Positions 1 to 6,850 of a stretch of 64,000 nucleotides of DNA are shown here, in pieces. The DNA is from an uncultured Christensenella sp. GTDB taxonomy: Bacteria > Bacillota > Clostridia > Christensenellales > UBA3700. A program made the position numbers and the translations under genes. The notes under the pieces were generated by a model, which did not search any database, was not told the DNA's origin, and worked only from the letters and a program-made list of their open reading frames with translations. The stretch lies in NCBI GenBank assembly GCA_910579785.1, contig CAJTVJ010000002.1, positions 1-64,000 on the forward strand, in the 5' to 3' direction. Positions within the stretch are counted from its first letter, which is position 1, and the number at the start of each line of letters is the position of its first letter.

Positions 1-1
1 A

Positions 2-409
2 AGCGCCTCTCCCAGACTGACCTTAGAAGAAGCATATGCAAAACTCACCAAAGAGCAAAAGAAGTACTTTGACGGATTGAGAGAGTATGCAATGAGCAAG
101 GATAGCAAGTGCAAAGAAAAGCTGTCAACCTACTTCACAACGATAGGACCGAGCACAACCAATCCGTTTATAAAGCTGACGATAAAGAAAGGCATAACGG
201 TGGCATTGTTCAAAATGGAAGACGAATACCTCAAAGATATCCGCCGCAATGCCAGCGGAGACGGCACCAAGGTCAAAGTAAAAGAGACAGAAGTGCCGAT
301 AGGGGATAAGCAGGCGTATGATACTGCCAAAGATATGGTGGATCTTAGGATTGACCAAATCGACCGCTATAATGATTTTCTCAAAGAGCAGAGAGCTTTA
401 AGAAAATAA
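2..409 (+). CDS. Hypothetical protein, 5' end outside the window
   Basis: The reading frame is open from base 2 and ends in TAA at 407-409, so only the last 135 codons are visible; an internal ATG at 77 is unlikely to be the start because the frame stays open upstream with normal codon use. The visible part is charged and soluble, with a Lys/Glu-rich start (TKEQKKYFDGLREYAM), a central beta-rich stretch and a C-terminal amphipathic helix rich in Arg and Asp. There is no membrane segment or recognisable catalytic motif, and I do not recognise the family. A structured intergenic element begins about 8 bases after the stop. Confidence 0.7.
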   Translation, partial: SASPRLTLEEAYAKLTKEQKKYFDGLREYAMSKDSKCKEKLSTYFTTIGPSTTNPFIKLTIKKGITVALFKMEDEYLKDIRRNASGDGTKVKVKETEVPIGDKQAYDTAKDMVDLRIDQIDRYNDFLKEQRALRK

Positions 410-417
410 GCTGCAAA

Positions 418-553
418 AAAGCGGCCGCGCATAGCGGCGCGCCTTCCGCCCTGACGTCAGGACTCGGGAAGTCGACGTGTACGCAAAAAGTACACTTGAC
501 GACTTCACCTCGCCTTAGCACGGACGAAAATCACACCACTCTCCGCGGTCGTG
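418..553 (+). repeat. Structured intergenic element, copy A
   Basis: A GC-rich stretch just after the first gene aligns along its whole length with 5580-5712. Shared blocks, in order, are GCG(C/T)ATAGCG, GCCCT(G/A)AC, a TCGGG(G/A)AGTC-like block, a small hairpin, CACGGAC(G/A)AAAAT and a final CACTCT-CGC-TCGT block. The hairpin arms differ in sequence between the copies (GTGTAC/GTACAC here, CATAC/GTATG in copy B) but both still pair, which suggests selection on RNA or DNA structure. Function unknown. Confidence 0.55.
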
Positions 554-590
554 TGTGAGTTGGTAATAAAATGTTAAGAAAATATAAATA

Positions 591-668
591 GTCACCTCGC
601 TAGTCGCGGAGAGGTCTCAACAAGTTGAAAAAAGCGGATTAGACTTCTCGACTGCGCTCGAAGTGACT
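591..668. repeat. Dispersed palindromic repeat, unit 1
   Basis: An imperfect inverted repeat of about 78 bp. The left arm GTCACCTCG..GGAGAGGTCTCAAC is roughly the reverse complement of the right arm AGACTTCTCGACTGCGCTCGAAGTGAC, around a short AAAAAGCGGATT centre. Related units lie at 698-789, 873-952, near 4342-4388, at 5729-5760 and within 8580-8730. It is a REP/MITE-like intergenic element with no coding capacity. Confidence 0.75.
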
Positions 669-697
669 AGATGTTGCTTGCAGTCAATCAAGTTTTG

Positions 698-789
698 GTC
701 ATTTCGACCGAAGTGTAACGGAGCGGAGAAATCTCAACAAGTTGTAAAAATTAAGCGGATTAGATTTCTCCACTACGGTCGAAATGACT
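698..789. repeat. Dispersed palindromic repeat, unit 2
   Basis: Same family as unit 1 but of the GTCATTTCGACCG..GGAGAAATCTCAAC subtype. The right arm AGATTTCTCCACTACGGTC followed by GAAATGACT is close to the reverse complement of the left arm. The short open frames across it are by-products of the palindrome. Confidence 0.75.
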
Positions 790-872
790 TGACTTATATA
801 AAAGTCATGATTACTAAGGATATGAAACTTTGGGAGAGCAATCAAAGTTTAGTGCATTGAATACAATATGTG

Positions 873-952
873 GTCACCTCGACCAACGCGGAGAGGTCTC
901 AACGAGTTGAAAAAATAAGCGGATGAGACTTCTCGACTGCGCTCGAAGTGAC
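873..952. repeat. Dispersed palindromic repeat, unit 3
   Basis: Third unit of the same family, GTCACCTCGACC..GGAGAGGTCTCAAC on the left and AGACTTCTCGACTGCGCTCG + AAGTGAC on the right. It is the same subtype as unit 1 and almost identical to it in the right arm, which suggests recent copying. Confidence 0.75.
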
Positions 953-1006
953 AAATGGCGAGTTGCCTTATTTTACTGTTATTATGCGTGATTATAGTAA
1001 AGTTTT

Positions 1007-1156
1007 TTACAAATCGTCGGCGTCTTGTGTCGGCGCGCTATGGTCGTTGTAGGCTGGGGTGCCGGTGTATGAGCCGTTGACGTCATAGTTGCTTGACATA
1101 GAGTTTTGTTTTTGGAAATTGTCTTTATTTTTTTGCTTTTTGAGTTGTTTTTTCAT
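1007..1156 (-). CDS. Small hypothetical protein, 49 aa
   Basis: On the minus strand an ATG at 1156 opens a 49-codon frame ending in TAA at 1009-1007. An AAAGGA ribosome binding site lies about 10 bases upstream. The protein starts with a very basic Lys/Gln/Asn segment (MKKQLKKQKNK), then a Ser/Asn linker, and ends with a conserved-looking tail with the motifs YDVNGSYTGTP and QDADDL. From memory, similar tiny proteins ending in a GSYTGTP..QDADDL pattern occur widely in Clostridia without known function. That recollection, the ribosome binding site and the amino acid pattern in an otherwise non-coding stretch support a real gene. It has no signal peptide or membrane segment. Confidence 0.7.
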   Translation of the reverse strand: MKKQLKKQKNKDNFQKQNSMSSNYDVNGSYTGTPAYNDHSAPTQDADDL

Positions 1157-1389
1157 AATGGTTGTCCTTTAAAGTTTTATTTTTATTATTTCCAATTCAA
1201 ATGTTTGCATACAGGTTGTATGATTATTATGATTGTAAAAAGCCGTTGATATGCGATTCAAATTTATCATAAGACATGGAAGCGGCGTGTGGTATTAGTT
1301 TGATAAATTTATTTAATTTGCAAAGCTGCATAACAATTATTAAGGCAAAAATCTTCTTGAAAAAAGTTGAAAAATATTTGAATAAATAC

Positions 1390-1418
1390 TTGACATAGCA
1401 GTTGCATATAAATATAAT
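1390..1418 (+). promoter_or_regulatory. Sigma-A promoter of the feo operon
   Basis: A perfect TTGACA at 1390-1395 and a perfect TATAAT at 1413-1418 are separated by 17 bases. Transcription should start near 1425, giving a leader of about 78 nt before feoA, which has AAGGAG at about 1490-1495. Confidence 0.9.
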
Positions 1419-1419
1419 G

Positions 1420-1438
1420 TTAGTACAGGCTAACTTTG
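1420..1438 (+). promoter_or_regulatory. DtxR/IdeR-like operator 1 at the feo promoter
   Basis: The 19-mer TTAGTACAGGCTAACTTTG matches the DtxR/IdeR consensus TTAGGTTAGSCTAACCTAA at 13 of 19 positions. It lies directly after the -10 box over the expected start site, a normal place for a repressor. It is also the left half of a long inverted repeat with operator 2. Confidence 0.6.
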
Positions 1439-1457
1439 GCTTTATATTTTTTATATC

Positions 1458-1476
1458 AAAAGTTAGCCTTAGATAA
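1458..1476 (+). promoter_or_regulatory. DtxR/IdeR-like operator 2 in the feo leader
   Basis: AAAAGTTAGCCTTAGATAA matches the DtxR/IdeR consensus at 13 of 19 positions. Together with operator 1 it forms an inverted repeat from about 1414 to 1482 (GGCTAACTTT pairing with AAAGTTAGCC, ATAATGT with ACATTAT), which could also fold as a hairpin in the feoA leader. Confidence 0.55.
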
Positions 1477-1502
1477 CATTATAAAAAATAAAGGAGATTA
1501 GC

Positions 1503-1724
1503 ATGAAGTTATTAGAGTCTACTATTGGCAAGAGAATGAAGATAACTGATATCATATTAGACGATAAGACTAAAAACAGGTTGCAAAACATAGGCATTAT
1601 CATTGGATGCGAAGTGGCATTGATAAGAAACAATTTCGGCGACGTAGTTGTCAAAGTACGCGATTGTTCTGTGGCAATGAATAAAGACGTGGCAAAAGGA
1701 ATTTTTGTAGAGGAGCAGTTATGA
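1503..1724 (+). CDS. feoA: FeoA, SH3-like accessory protein of ferrous iron uptake
   Basis: This 73-aa protein has the usual FeoA length and the SH3-like fold pattern: an N-terminal ESTIGKRMKITDI strand, a central GIIIGCEVALIRN turn and a C-terminal VVVKVRDCSVAMNKDVAKGIFVE stretch. FeoA proteins are small cytoplasmic partners of the FeoB iron channel and resemble the C-terminal domain of DtxR regulators. A ribosome binding site (AAGGAG) lies 7-8 bases before the ATG. The stop overlaps the start of feoB by 4 bases (ATGA), so the two are translationally coupled. The promoter and two DtxR-like operators upstream imply repression by iron. Confidence 0.92.
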   Translation: MKLLESTIGKRMKITDIILDDKTKNRLQNIGIIIGCEVALIRNNFGDVVVKVRDCSVAMNKDVAKGIFVEEQL

Positions 1725-4036
1725 AAAAAAGAGAAAGACAAGAGTCAACTATAAAGGTAGCATTGGCAGGCAATCCCAACTGCGGCAAGACTACGCTATT
1801 TAATGCGTTGACGGGGGCGACTGCGCACGTAGGTAATTGGACTGGCGTGACGGTAGAGAAGCTGGAAGGCGTATATAGAGACAAGAGGAGCGATATACGC
1901 GTTGATATCGTTGATTTGCCCGGCATATATTCGCTGTCGCCATATTCGCCCGAAGAGGTGGTGTCACGAAATTATATTTTGTCGAGCGAGCCTGACGTGA
2001 TACTCAACATTGTCGACGCGACAAATCTTCAACGCAATTTATACTTGACGACGCAGATAATGGAAATCGGCAAGCCTGTGGTAATCGCATTGAATATGAC
2101 AGACTGTCTTGCGGCAAACGGCGAAAAGATAAACGCGGATGCCCTGTCAAAAAAATTGGGAGTGCCCGTCGTTGAGATATCGGCATTAAAGCGCAAAGGA
2201 CTCAAAGAGCTTATGCAGACGGTCAAGGAGCAAAAGGACGTTGAGCGCAATGCGCAATCATTTATCACGTCGGACGGCATAAAAGACAGCATTGAAGAAA
2301 TACGCACGTTGTTAAATACCGCAGAGGAGAGTGTTTTTGCAAGCATAAAACTCTTTGAGGGCGACAGCATCTTGATGCAAAAGTATGACGGAATAGCTGA
2401 GAAGATAAAAGAAATAAAGAGCAAAAATGCAATAGTAAAGTCGCAATATAAAGGTGACTTTGAAAGGTGTATTGCCGATCATAGATACAAGTATATCGAA
2501 AGCAATTTTTCAGACGCGGTTACAGCGGATAAGCCAAAGCCTGTTATCTCAAAAAGCGATAAAGCCGACAGAGTGATCACTCACAAATTCTTCGGTATAG
2601 TGATATTTCTGCTTATAATCTTTTCTATATTCCATTTGACTTTTAGTGAGGATTTGTTTTATATGTCTGCCGTAATACCCGACGGAGCGTTTAAAGACGT
2701 CAATAAGGCTTCTTCTCTCTTTGTAGACAGCGAATATGAAGAGGATGAAGAGGGTAATATATCAGGCGCAAATTCAATTAAGTCGCCGGGAGTATTTCTG
2801 CAAGGTCTTGTCGAAGAGCTGAGTGAAATTATAAACGGAGAGAGAGTTGTAGAAGAAGCCGTTGACGAAGAAGGAAATAAAACGACGCAAGTCGTCGAAG
2901 AGGGAGGCTGGATCCCGAGACTTCTCAAAGACGCGCCCGATTGGGCGTACGGCGTAGTTTGCGACGGCATACTTGCCGGCGTATTCGGGGTGCTGTCCTT
3001 CATACCGCAGATAATGTTGTTATTCCTCTTTTTGACCATACTAGAAGACACGGGATATATGGCGAGAGTTGCTTTCATAATGGACAGAGCATTCAGAAAG
3101 ATAGGCTTGTCCGGCAAGTCGTTTATGCCGCTTCTGATGTGTTTTGGCTGCGCAGTACCCGGAATTATGGCGACGCGTACGATAGAAAACGACAGGGAAA
3201 GAAGACATACTATATTCCTTGCGCCATTCTTTTCCTGCGGAGCAAAAAGCCCGATTTGGTATGCCTTTGCCGCGGTGCTTGCAACAGGCGTGGGCTGGAA
3301 TAGCGAGTTGACTGTATTCGGTATGTATTTCATTGGAATTGCAGTTGCGATGCTTGCCGCGGTGTTACTTAAAAAATCAAGCGGGCAAAAGGGCGTGACG
3401 CCGTTTATCATGGAGTTGCCTGCATACCACGTGCCGCAGCTAAGAAGTGTGAGCATACATATATGGCAAAAGCTCAAACACTTTGTCTTCCGCGCAGGCA
3501 CTGTCATTGCAGCCTCGTCTGTCGTGATATGGTATTTGCTGAATTTCAACTTTAAGTTCCAGATGGTGGAAGAAAGTGCCAGCATTCTTGCGACTGTCGG
3601 CGGTTGGTTTGAGTGGCTGTTTGTGCCGCTGGGATTTGGCGATTGGAAATATATAGTTGCAAGCGTCACAGGACTTATTGCAAAGGAAGAAGTCGTATCT
3701 TCTATCGAAGTGCTTGCCGGCAGTGTAGAAAACTTTGTTGCGGCAAGCGGAGTATCGACGGCAGGAATAGTGTCCTTTATGGCGTTTAATCTGCTGAGTG
3801 TTCCGTGTATGGCGGCAGTCGGCGCGGCGCTTGGCGAACTTGGATCTGCAAAACGTACGGCAATGGCAATACTTTTTTGGATAATCACGTCGTACGTCGT
3901 GTCTATGACGATATATCTGGTAGGCACCTATTGGTGGACGGTGTTTATATTTGCCGCTGTAATAGCCGCCGTATTTACCGTTGTATATATTATCAACAAA
4001 AAGCGATTAGGCAAAAAGGAGAGTGCAAATGCTTAG
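1721..4036 (+). CDS. feoB: FeoB ferrous iron transporter
   Basis: A 771-aa membrane protein that imports Fe2+ across the cytoplasmic membrane. The N-terminal G domain has the P-loop GNPNCGKT at residues 17-24, the switch region GNWTGVTVE near 38-46, DLPG at 65-68 and the G4 motif NMTD at 125-128. A helical guanine-dissociation-inhibitor-like domain follows, then two Gate regions; the first carries the hallmark CFGCAVPGIMATRTI and FFSCGAKSPIW segments and the second contains GLIAKEEVVSS. Between the first two membrane segments is an acidic insert of about 80 residues (EYEEDEEG..VVEEAVDEEGNKTT), typical of Clostridial FeoB. It overlaps feoA by 4 bases and the next small gene by 8, so the three genes form one operon. 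Confidence 0.97.
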   Translation: MKKRERQESTIKVALAGNPNCGKTTLFNALTGATAHVGNWTGVTVEKLEGVYRDKRSDIRVDIVDLPGIYSLSPYSPEEVVSRNYILSSEPDVILNIVDATNLQRNLYLTTQIMEIGKPVVIALNMTDCLAANGEKINADALSKKLGVPVVEISALKRKGLKELMQTVKEQKDVERNAQSFITSDGIKDSIEEIRTLLNTAEESVFASIKLFEGDSILMQKYDGIAEKIKEIKSKNAIVKSQYKGDFERCIADHRYKYIESNFSDAVTADKPKPVISKSDKADRVITHKFFGIVIFLLIIFSIFHLTFSEDLFYMSAVIPDGAFKDVNKASSLFVDSEYEEDEEGNISGANSIKSPGVFLQGLVEELSEIINGERVVEEAVDEEGNKTTQVVEEGGWIPRLLKDAPDWAYGVVCDGILAGVFGVLSFIPQIMLLFLFLTILEDTGYMARVAFIMDRAFRKIGLSGKSFMPLLMCFGCAVPGIMATRTIENDRERRHTIFLAPFFSCGAKSPIWYAFAAVLATGVGWNSELTVFGMYFIGIAVAMLAAVLLKKSSGQKGVTPFIMELPAYHVPQLRSVSIHIWQKLKHFVFRAGTVIAASSVVIWYLLNFNFKFQMVEESASILATVGGWFEWLFVPLGFGDWKYIVASVTGLIAKEEVVSSIEVLAGSVENFVAASGVSTAGIVSFMAFNLLSVPCMAAVGAALGELGSAKRTAMAILFWIITSYVVSMTIYLVGTYWWTVFIFAAVIAAVFTVVYIINKKRLGKKESANA

Positions 4037-4226
4037 TTTATTATGCGCGAGCGTGGCATCGGTCATAGTGGGGATCGTCGTGGCATTGGTATTGGTAGGC
4101 GGTTTCGGCGGATATATAGCTTATAAGATTTATGCAAAAAAGCGCGGCAAGAGTTGTTGCGGTTGCAACTGTTCGGCTTGTGCGTATTGCAAGCATTGCA
4201 AATCGTCGAAAGATACAAAACAATAA
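4029..4226 (+). CDS. FeoB-associated Cys-rich membrane protein
   Basis: The 65-aa product has one N-terminal membrane segment (SVIVGIVVALVLVGGFGGYIAY), then a basic stop-transfer segment (KIYAKKRGK) and a cysteine cluster, CCGCNCSACAYCKHC. This is the layout of the FeoB-associated Cys-rich family found after feoB in many Firmicutes. Its exact role in ferrous iron transport is not known; the cysteines may handle iron or sense redox state. I chose ATG 4029 because AGGAG lies 7 bases upstream; a GTG at 4023 is in frame but overlaps that ribosome binding site. It overlaps the end of feoB. Confidence 0.85.
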   Translation: MLSLLCASVASVIVGIVVALVLVGGFGGYIAYKIYAKKRGKSCCGCNCSACAYCKHCKSSKDTKQ

Positions 4227-4251
4227 AGTATAATTCCCTCCATATCTATTT

Positions 4252-4300
4252 TATCCCTTATATGTATTTCGTCATTTGCGAATATGTATAGGGGATTTTT
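4252..4300 (+). terminator. Terminator of the feo operon
   Basis: ATCCCTTATATGTATTTCG pairs, with some G-U pairs, with CGAATATGTATAGGGGAT around a short loop and is followed by TTTTT. It lies 26 bases after the last feo gene. Confidence 0.7.
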
Positions 4301-4341
4301 AAAGGATAGGATTTCTCCATTTTAATGCGTTTTATATTTTT

Positions 4342-4388
4342 AACTCGTTGAGATTTCTCCGCCTCACTGCGTTTCGGTCGAAATGACT
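4342..4388. repeat. Dispersed palindromic repeat, partial unit 4
   Basis: AACTCGTTGAGATTTCTCC..CGGTCGAAATGACT matches the right arm of the family at 591-952; the partner arm is mostly missing. The rest of the 4301-4533 gap is AT-rich and shows nothing else I can name. Confidence 0.65.
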
Positions 4389-4533
4389 GAAATTTTGCTT
4401 ACAGCATGCCAAACTTTGGTCATTCTCCCAATACCTCATATCTTATACACCTATATCTGATATTCAATTTTTAAGTTGCGGTGAACGGACAAGTCACCAC
4501 TACCGCAACGTAGAAATATAATCGAATCAAAAT

Positions 4534-4553
4534 AATAATGATAATCATTACTA
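4534..4553 (+). promoter_or_regulatory. Fur/PerR box upstream of the Fur-family gene
   Basis: The segment AATAATGATAATCATTACT matches the classical 19-bp Fur box GATAATGATAATCATTATC at 16 of 19 positions. The 7-1-7 core at 4539-4553 matches TGATAATNATTATCA at 13 of 15. It sits just upstream of the -35 element at 4568 and is a likely autoregulatory site. Confidence 0.75.
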
Positions 4554-4567
4554 TTTTATAATTTTAC

Positions 4568-4596
4568 TTGACATATCAAAAAAGTGATGTTATCAT
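4568..4596 (+). promoter_or_regulatory. Promoter of the Fur-family gene
   Basis: TTGACA at 4568-4573 and TATCAT at 4591-4596 are 17 bases apart. The predicted start of transcription is at about 4602-4604, only 2-4 bases before the ATG at 4606, so the message would be nearly leaderless. Confidence 0.75.
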
Positions 4597-4605
4597 AAGG
4601 TAGTA

Positions 4606-4980
4606 ATGACAAAGTTTTCTTCACGTAGACAAGCAGTCTTGGACGTAATAAAAAATATGAGATGCCATCCGTCGGCGGATATGGTATATGAGGAATGCCG
4701 TAAGATTATTCCCAATATATCTCTTGCGACGGTATATCGCAATCTTGCTTTTTTAGAGCAACAAGGCGTGGTCGGCAGAGTAGTAGGGGCAGGCGAAAAA
4801 GAGAGATATGACGTCGAGCTTGATACACACTGCCACGTGATATGCAAAAAGTGCGGAAAGATCATTGACATACCTTATCCTCAAAATCTTAAAACTACGC
4901 TTGACGTTTGTATCGACGAGTTGGACTTTTCAAGCGCGGCTCTGAGTTTTTACAACGTCTGCGAAGATTGCAAAGGATGA
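4606..4980 (+). CDS. perR: Fur-family regulator, PerR type
   Basis: A 124-aa metal-dependent repressor: an N-terminal winged helix (SLATVYRNLAFLEQQGVV) and a C-terminal dimerisation domain. Residues matching the PerR regulatory metal site are H21, D69, H75, H77 and D88; an Asp at the last position is typical of peroxide-sensing PerR, whereas Fur has Glu. Structural zinc is held by C80, C83, C119 and C122. The gene directly precedes reverse rubrerythrin, a peroxide-detoxifying enzyme, which supports a peroxide-response role. However, the upstream operator looks as much like a Fur box as a PerR box, so iron sensing cannot be excluded. Confidence 0.85.
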   Translation: MTKFSSRRQAVLDVIKNMRCHPSADMVYEECRKIIPNISLATVYRNLAFLEQQGVVGRVVGAGEKERYDVELDTHCHVICKKCGKIIDIPYPQNLKTTLDVCIDELDFSSAALSFYNVCEDCKG

Positions 4981-5039
4981 AGACAATCGGCTTACAAATT
5001 TAAATTAAAAAAACAATAGATACTATGGAGGTATTATTT

Positions 5040-5576
5040 ATGGCAAAATATGTATGCACAGTGTGCGGTTACGTTCATGAGGGAGATAGCGCTCCCGAAA
5101 AATGTCCTGTCTGCAAGGCTACGACTTTCAAAGAGGTCAAGGACGAACTCTCTTGGGCTTGCGAGCATATCGTAGGCAGCGCAAAGGGATATGACAAAGA
5201 GGTCATCAAAGGATTGATTGACAACTTCAACGGCGAATGCGCAGAAGTCGGCATGTATCTTGCAATGTCAAGACAAGCTGACAGAGAGGGCTATCCGGAC
5301 GTTGCGGAAGCATTTAAAAGATACGCTTTTGAAGAGGCAGAGCATGCCGCTAAGTTTGCAGAACTTCTCGGCGACGTATTGACAAACAGCACCGCTAAAA
5401 ACGTAAAGATGCGTATGGAAGCAGAAAACGGCGCATGCGCAGGCAAGTTGGAACTTGCAAAACTTGCAAAGCAACTTGGTTATGACGACGTACACGACAC
5501 CGTTCACGAGATGGCTAAGGACGAGGCAAGACACGGTTGCGGATTTAAGGGCTTGTACGACAAGTATTTCAAATAA
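5040..5576 (+). CDS. Reverse rubrerythrin
   Basis: A 178-aa non-haem iron protein that reduces hydrogen peroxide, and in some clostridia oxygen, using electrons from NADH via rubredoxin. The domain order is reversed relative to classical rubrerythrin: a rubredoxin-like site comes first (C6, C9, C22, C25), then a ferritin-like diiron domain with the repeated motifs [25 protein letters not shown] and DEARH. The ATG at 5040 is chosen because GGAGG lies 8 bases upstream; an ATG at 5025 overlaps that site. It follows perR by 59 bases, and the two are probably co-regulated. Structured element copy B begins right after the stop. Confidence 0.92.
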   Translation: MAKYVCTVCGYVHEGDSAPEKCPVCKATTFKEVKDELSWACEHIVGSAKGYDKEVIKGLIDNFNGECAEVGMYLAMSRQADREGYPDVAEAFKRYAFEEAEHAAKFAELLGDVLTNSTAKNVKMRMEAENGACAGKLELAKLAKQLGYDDVHDTVHEMAKDEARHGCGFKGLYDKYFK

Positions 5577-5579
5577 GGC

Positions 5580-5712
5580 GAGCGCGTATAGCGCAACTCT
5601 TTTTGCCCTAACAACTGGGACGTCCTCGGGGTCACATACGTCAAGTATGCTCACCGCTCGATTGCCGTTGCACGGACAAAAATAGCAGCACTCTTCGCTC
5701 TCGTACCTGACA
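5580..5712 (+). repeat. Structured intergenic element, copy B
   Basis: Second copy of the element at 418-553, in the same orientation relative to the gene before it and starting within 5 bases of the stop codon. It keeps the GCGTATAGCG, GCCCTAAC, CTCGGGGTC, CACGGACAAAAAT and CACTCTTCGC blocks. Its hairpin uses CATAC/GTATG where copy A uses GTGTAC/GTACAC. Confidence 0.55.
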
Positions 5713-5728
5713 AATAGATTATATATAT

Positions 5729-5760
5729 GTCACCTCGACCGTAGTGGGGAGGTCTAAACC
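5729..5760. repeat. Dispersed palindromic repeat, half unit 5
   Basis: GTCACCTCGACCGTAG..GGGGAGGTCT is the left arm of the 591-952 family without its partner arm. The rest of 5713-5914 holds only the left 15-bp inverted repeat and the terminator listed separately. Confidence 0.65.
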
Positions 5761-5792
5761 TATAAAAACAAAAAGTCGTGGGTAAAGCGCAC

Positions 5793-5807
5793 TTCCCATA
5801 GGGAATT
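5793..5807 (+). repeat. Left 15-bp inverted repeat flanking a GNAT gene
   Basis: TTCCCATAGGGAATT here is the exact reverse complement of AATTCCCTATGGGAA at 6576-6590. The pair brackets a block of about 800 bp that holds only the minus-strand acetyltransferase gene. Each copy is also nearly palindromic itself. Confidence 0.6.
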
Positions 5808-5848
5808 AAAAAACTAAATTATTAAGAGTTATACTTTCAAGCAAGGAC

Positions 5849-5882
5849 AAAAGCTCTTGAACGATATGTTCGAGAGCTTTTT
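5849..5882. terminator. Terminator after the GNAT gene (possibly bidirectional)
   Basis: AAAAGCTCTTGAAC pairs with GTTCGAGAGCTTTTT around a GATAT loop. T-rich ends on both sides fit termination of the minus-strand GNAT gene and of transcription coming from rubrerythrin. Confidence 0.75.
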
Positions 5883-5914
5883 ACTACAAACCTTTTAGAA
5901 AGAAAAATTGAAAT

Positions 5915-6367
5915 TCAAAGTTCCTTTTTCATACAGACAGAATCTTCCATATCAGCGTATTGCCCATAATTAGGTATAACTTTATAACCAATTTTCCTAT
6001 ATAAAGCCATTGCCGCTACAAGCGGCTCGCCAGACTCTAATATAAAATACTTATATCCTTTTTCGCTTGCTCGTTCTTCAAGCATTTTCATAAGGTTATA
6101 CGATATTCCACGTCTACGGTATTCTTCTTTTACAAATACACGCTTTACCTCGGCATTTTCATCATCATATTTCTTAAAACTTGCACTACCTACGGGCACA
6201 TTTCCATCATAGGCAATTACTACATCATGTATATCTTCCAATTTGTTATACTGAATGTATTCGGCTCTATTTTCTTCTCCGCCTACAAGTTCATTTAAAA
6301 ACTTATCTAATTCATGGCATAATTCAACAAAATCTTTATTACAACCATCTGTGTATTCAAATCTCAT
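5915..6367 (-). CDS. GNAT-family N-acetyltransferase
   Basis: A 150-aa cytoplasmic protein of the GNAT fold that transfers an acetyl group from acetyl-CoA to an unknown amine substrate. The core is visible as VGSASFKKYDDENAEVKRVFVKEEYRRRGISYNLMKML, where RRRGIS is the acetyl-CoA pyrophosphate loop (R/Q-x-x-G-x-G/S). It is followed by YKYFILESGE and the motif-B region ALYRKIGYKVI. It sits alone between two 15-bp inverted repeats with its own promoter and terminator, which looks like a small cassette. A CGGAG site precedes the ATG by about 11 bases. Confidence 0.88.
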   Translation of the reverse strand: MRFEYTDGCNKDFVELCHELDKFLNELVGGEENRAEYIQYNKLEDIHDVVIAYDGNVPVGSASFKKYDDENAEVKRVFVKEEYRRRGISYNLMKMLEERASEKGYKYFILESGEPLVAAMALYRKIGYKVIPNYGQYADMEDSVCMKKEL

Positions 6368-6407
6368 AGCCTATTTGCTCCGTTAAATTATTGTTTATCG
6401 TACAATT

Positions 6408-6436
6408 ATTATATCACGAAAAATGAAAGAACGCAA
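6408..6436 (-). promoter_or_regulatory. Promoter of the GNAT gene
   Basis: Read on the minus strand, TTGCGT (6436-6431) and TATAAT (6413-6408) are separated by 17 bases. Confidence 0.7.
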
Positions 6437-6519
6437 CCGATTGAATTTTGCGGGAAATATAAAACATATCTATATCTCACTAGGCTACGAGTAGCCAAGT
6501 TCGTCCACGCTTAAAATAC

Positions 6520-6558
6520 AATGGAAAATGTATGGCTTTATGCCATACATTTTCTATT
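6520..6558. repeat. Long perfect-stem inverted repeat
   Basis: AATGGAAAATGTATGGC pairs with GCCATACATTTTCTATT (one G-T pair) around a TTTAT-type loop, a 17-bp stem. There is no T-run at either side. It lies inside the block bracketed by the 15-bp inverted repeats. The rest of 6437-6850 is AT-rich and empty apart from a small GGCTACGAGTAGCC hairpin at 6483. Confidence 0.7.
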
Positions 6559-6575
6559 GCCTGCTGCTTGCCTAA

Positions 6576-6590
6576 AATTCCCTATGGGAA
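6576..6590 (-). repeat. Right 15-bp inverted repeat flanking the GNAT gene
   Basis: AATTCCCTATGGGAA is the exact reverse complement of 5793-5807. I saw no clear target-site duplication outside the pair. Confidence 0.6.
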
Positions 6591-6850
6591 TTACTGTAAA
6601 TTTCACGTTCTTTTTGTTTTCGTAAGTGTGACAAAAGTGGAAAGTTTTTTTGTTTATTCATAATTAGTTTTGGTTATTTTTACAAGCATATTGATTTTTG
6701 TTGTGGGATATGGTAATATAAAACTATCATATATAGCCAAATAACAGAAAGCATAAAGATTTGCAATGAGTTTTTATTTACTTTTATCGGGGAATTTTGT
6801 TTATAGATGCTTTAATATGATAATTCGTTATTATATTTTGGAGGTATAAA

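Noticed and set aside
663..860. A 65-codon frame across the palindromic repeats
   Set aside because: It runs through repeat arms and has no ribosome binding site; composition follows the repeat, not a protein.
591..952. CRISPR array reading of the three repeat units near the start
   Set aside because: The units are about 80-90 bp, internally palindromic, irregularly spaced, of two subtypes and without cas genes.
2659..3927. A 422-codon minus-strand frame inside feoB
   Set aside because: It is fully antisense to the well-supported feoB gene, Ser/Pro/Thr-rich as expected for an antisense shadow, with no motif or ribosome binding site.
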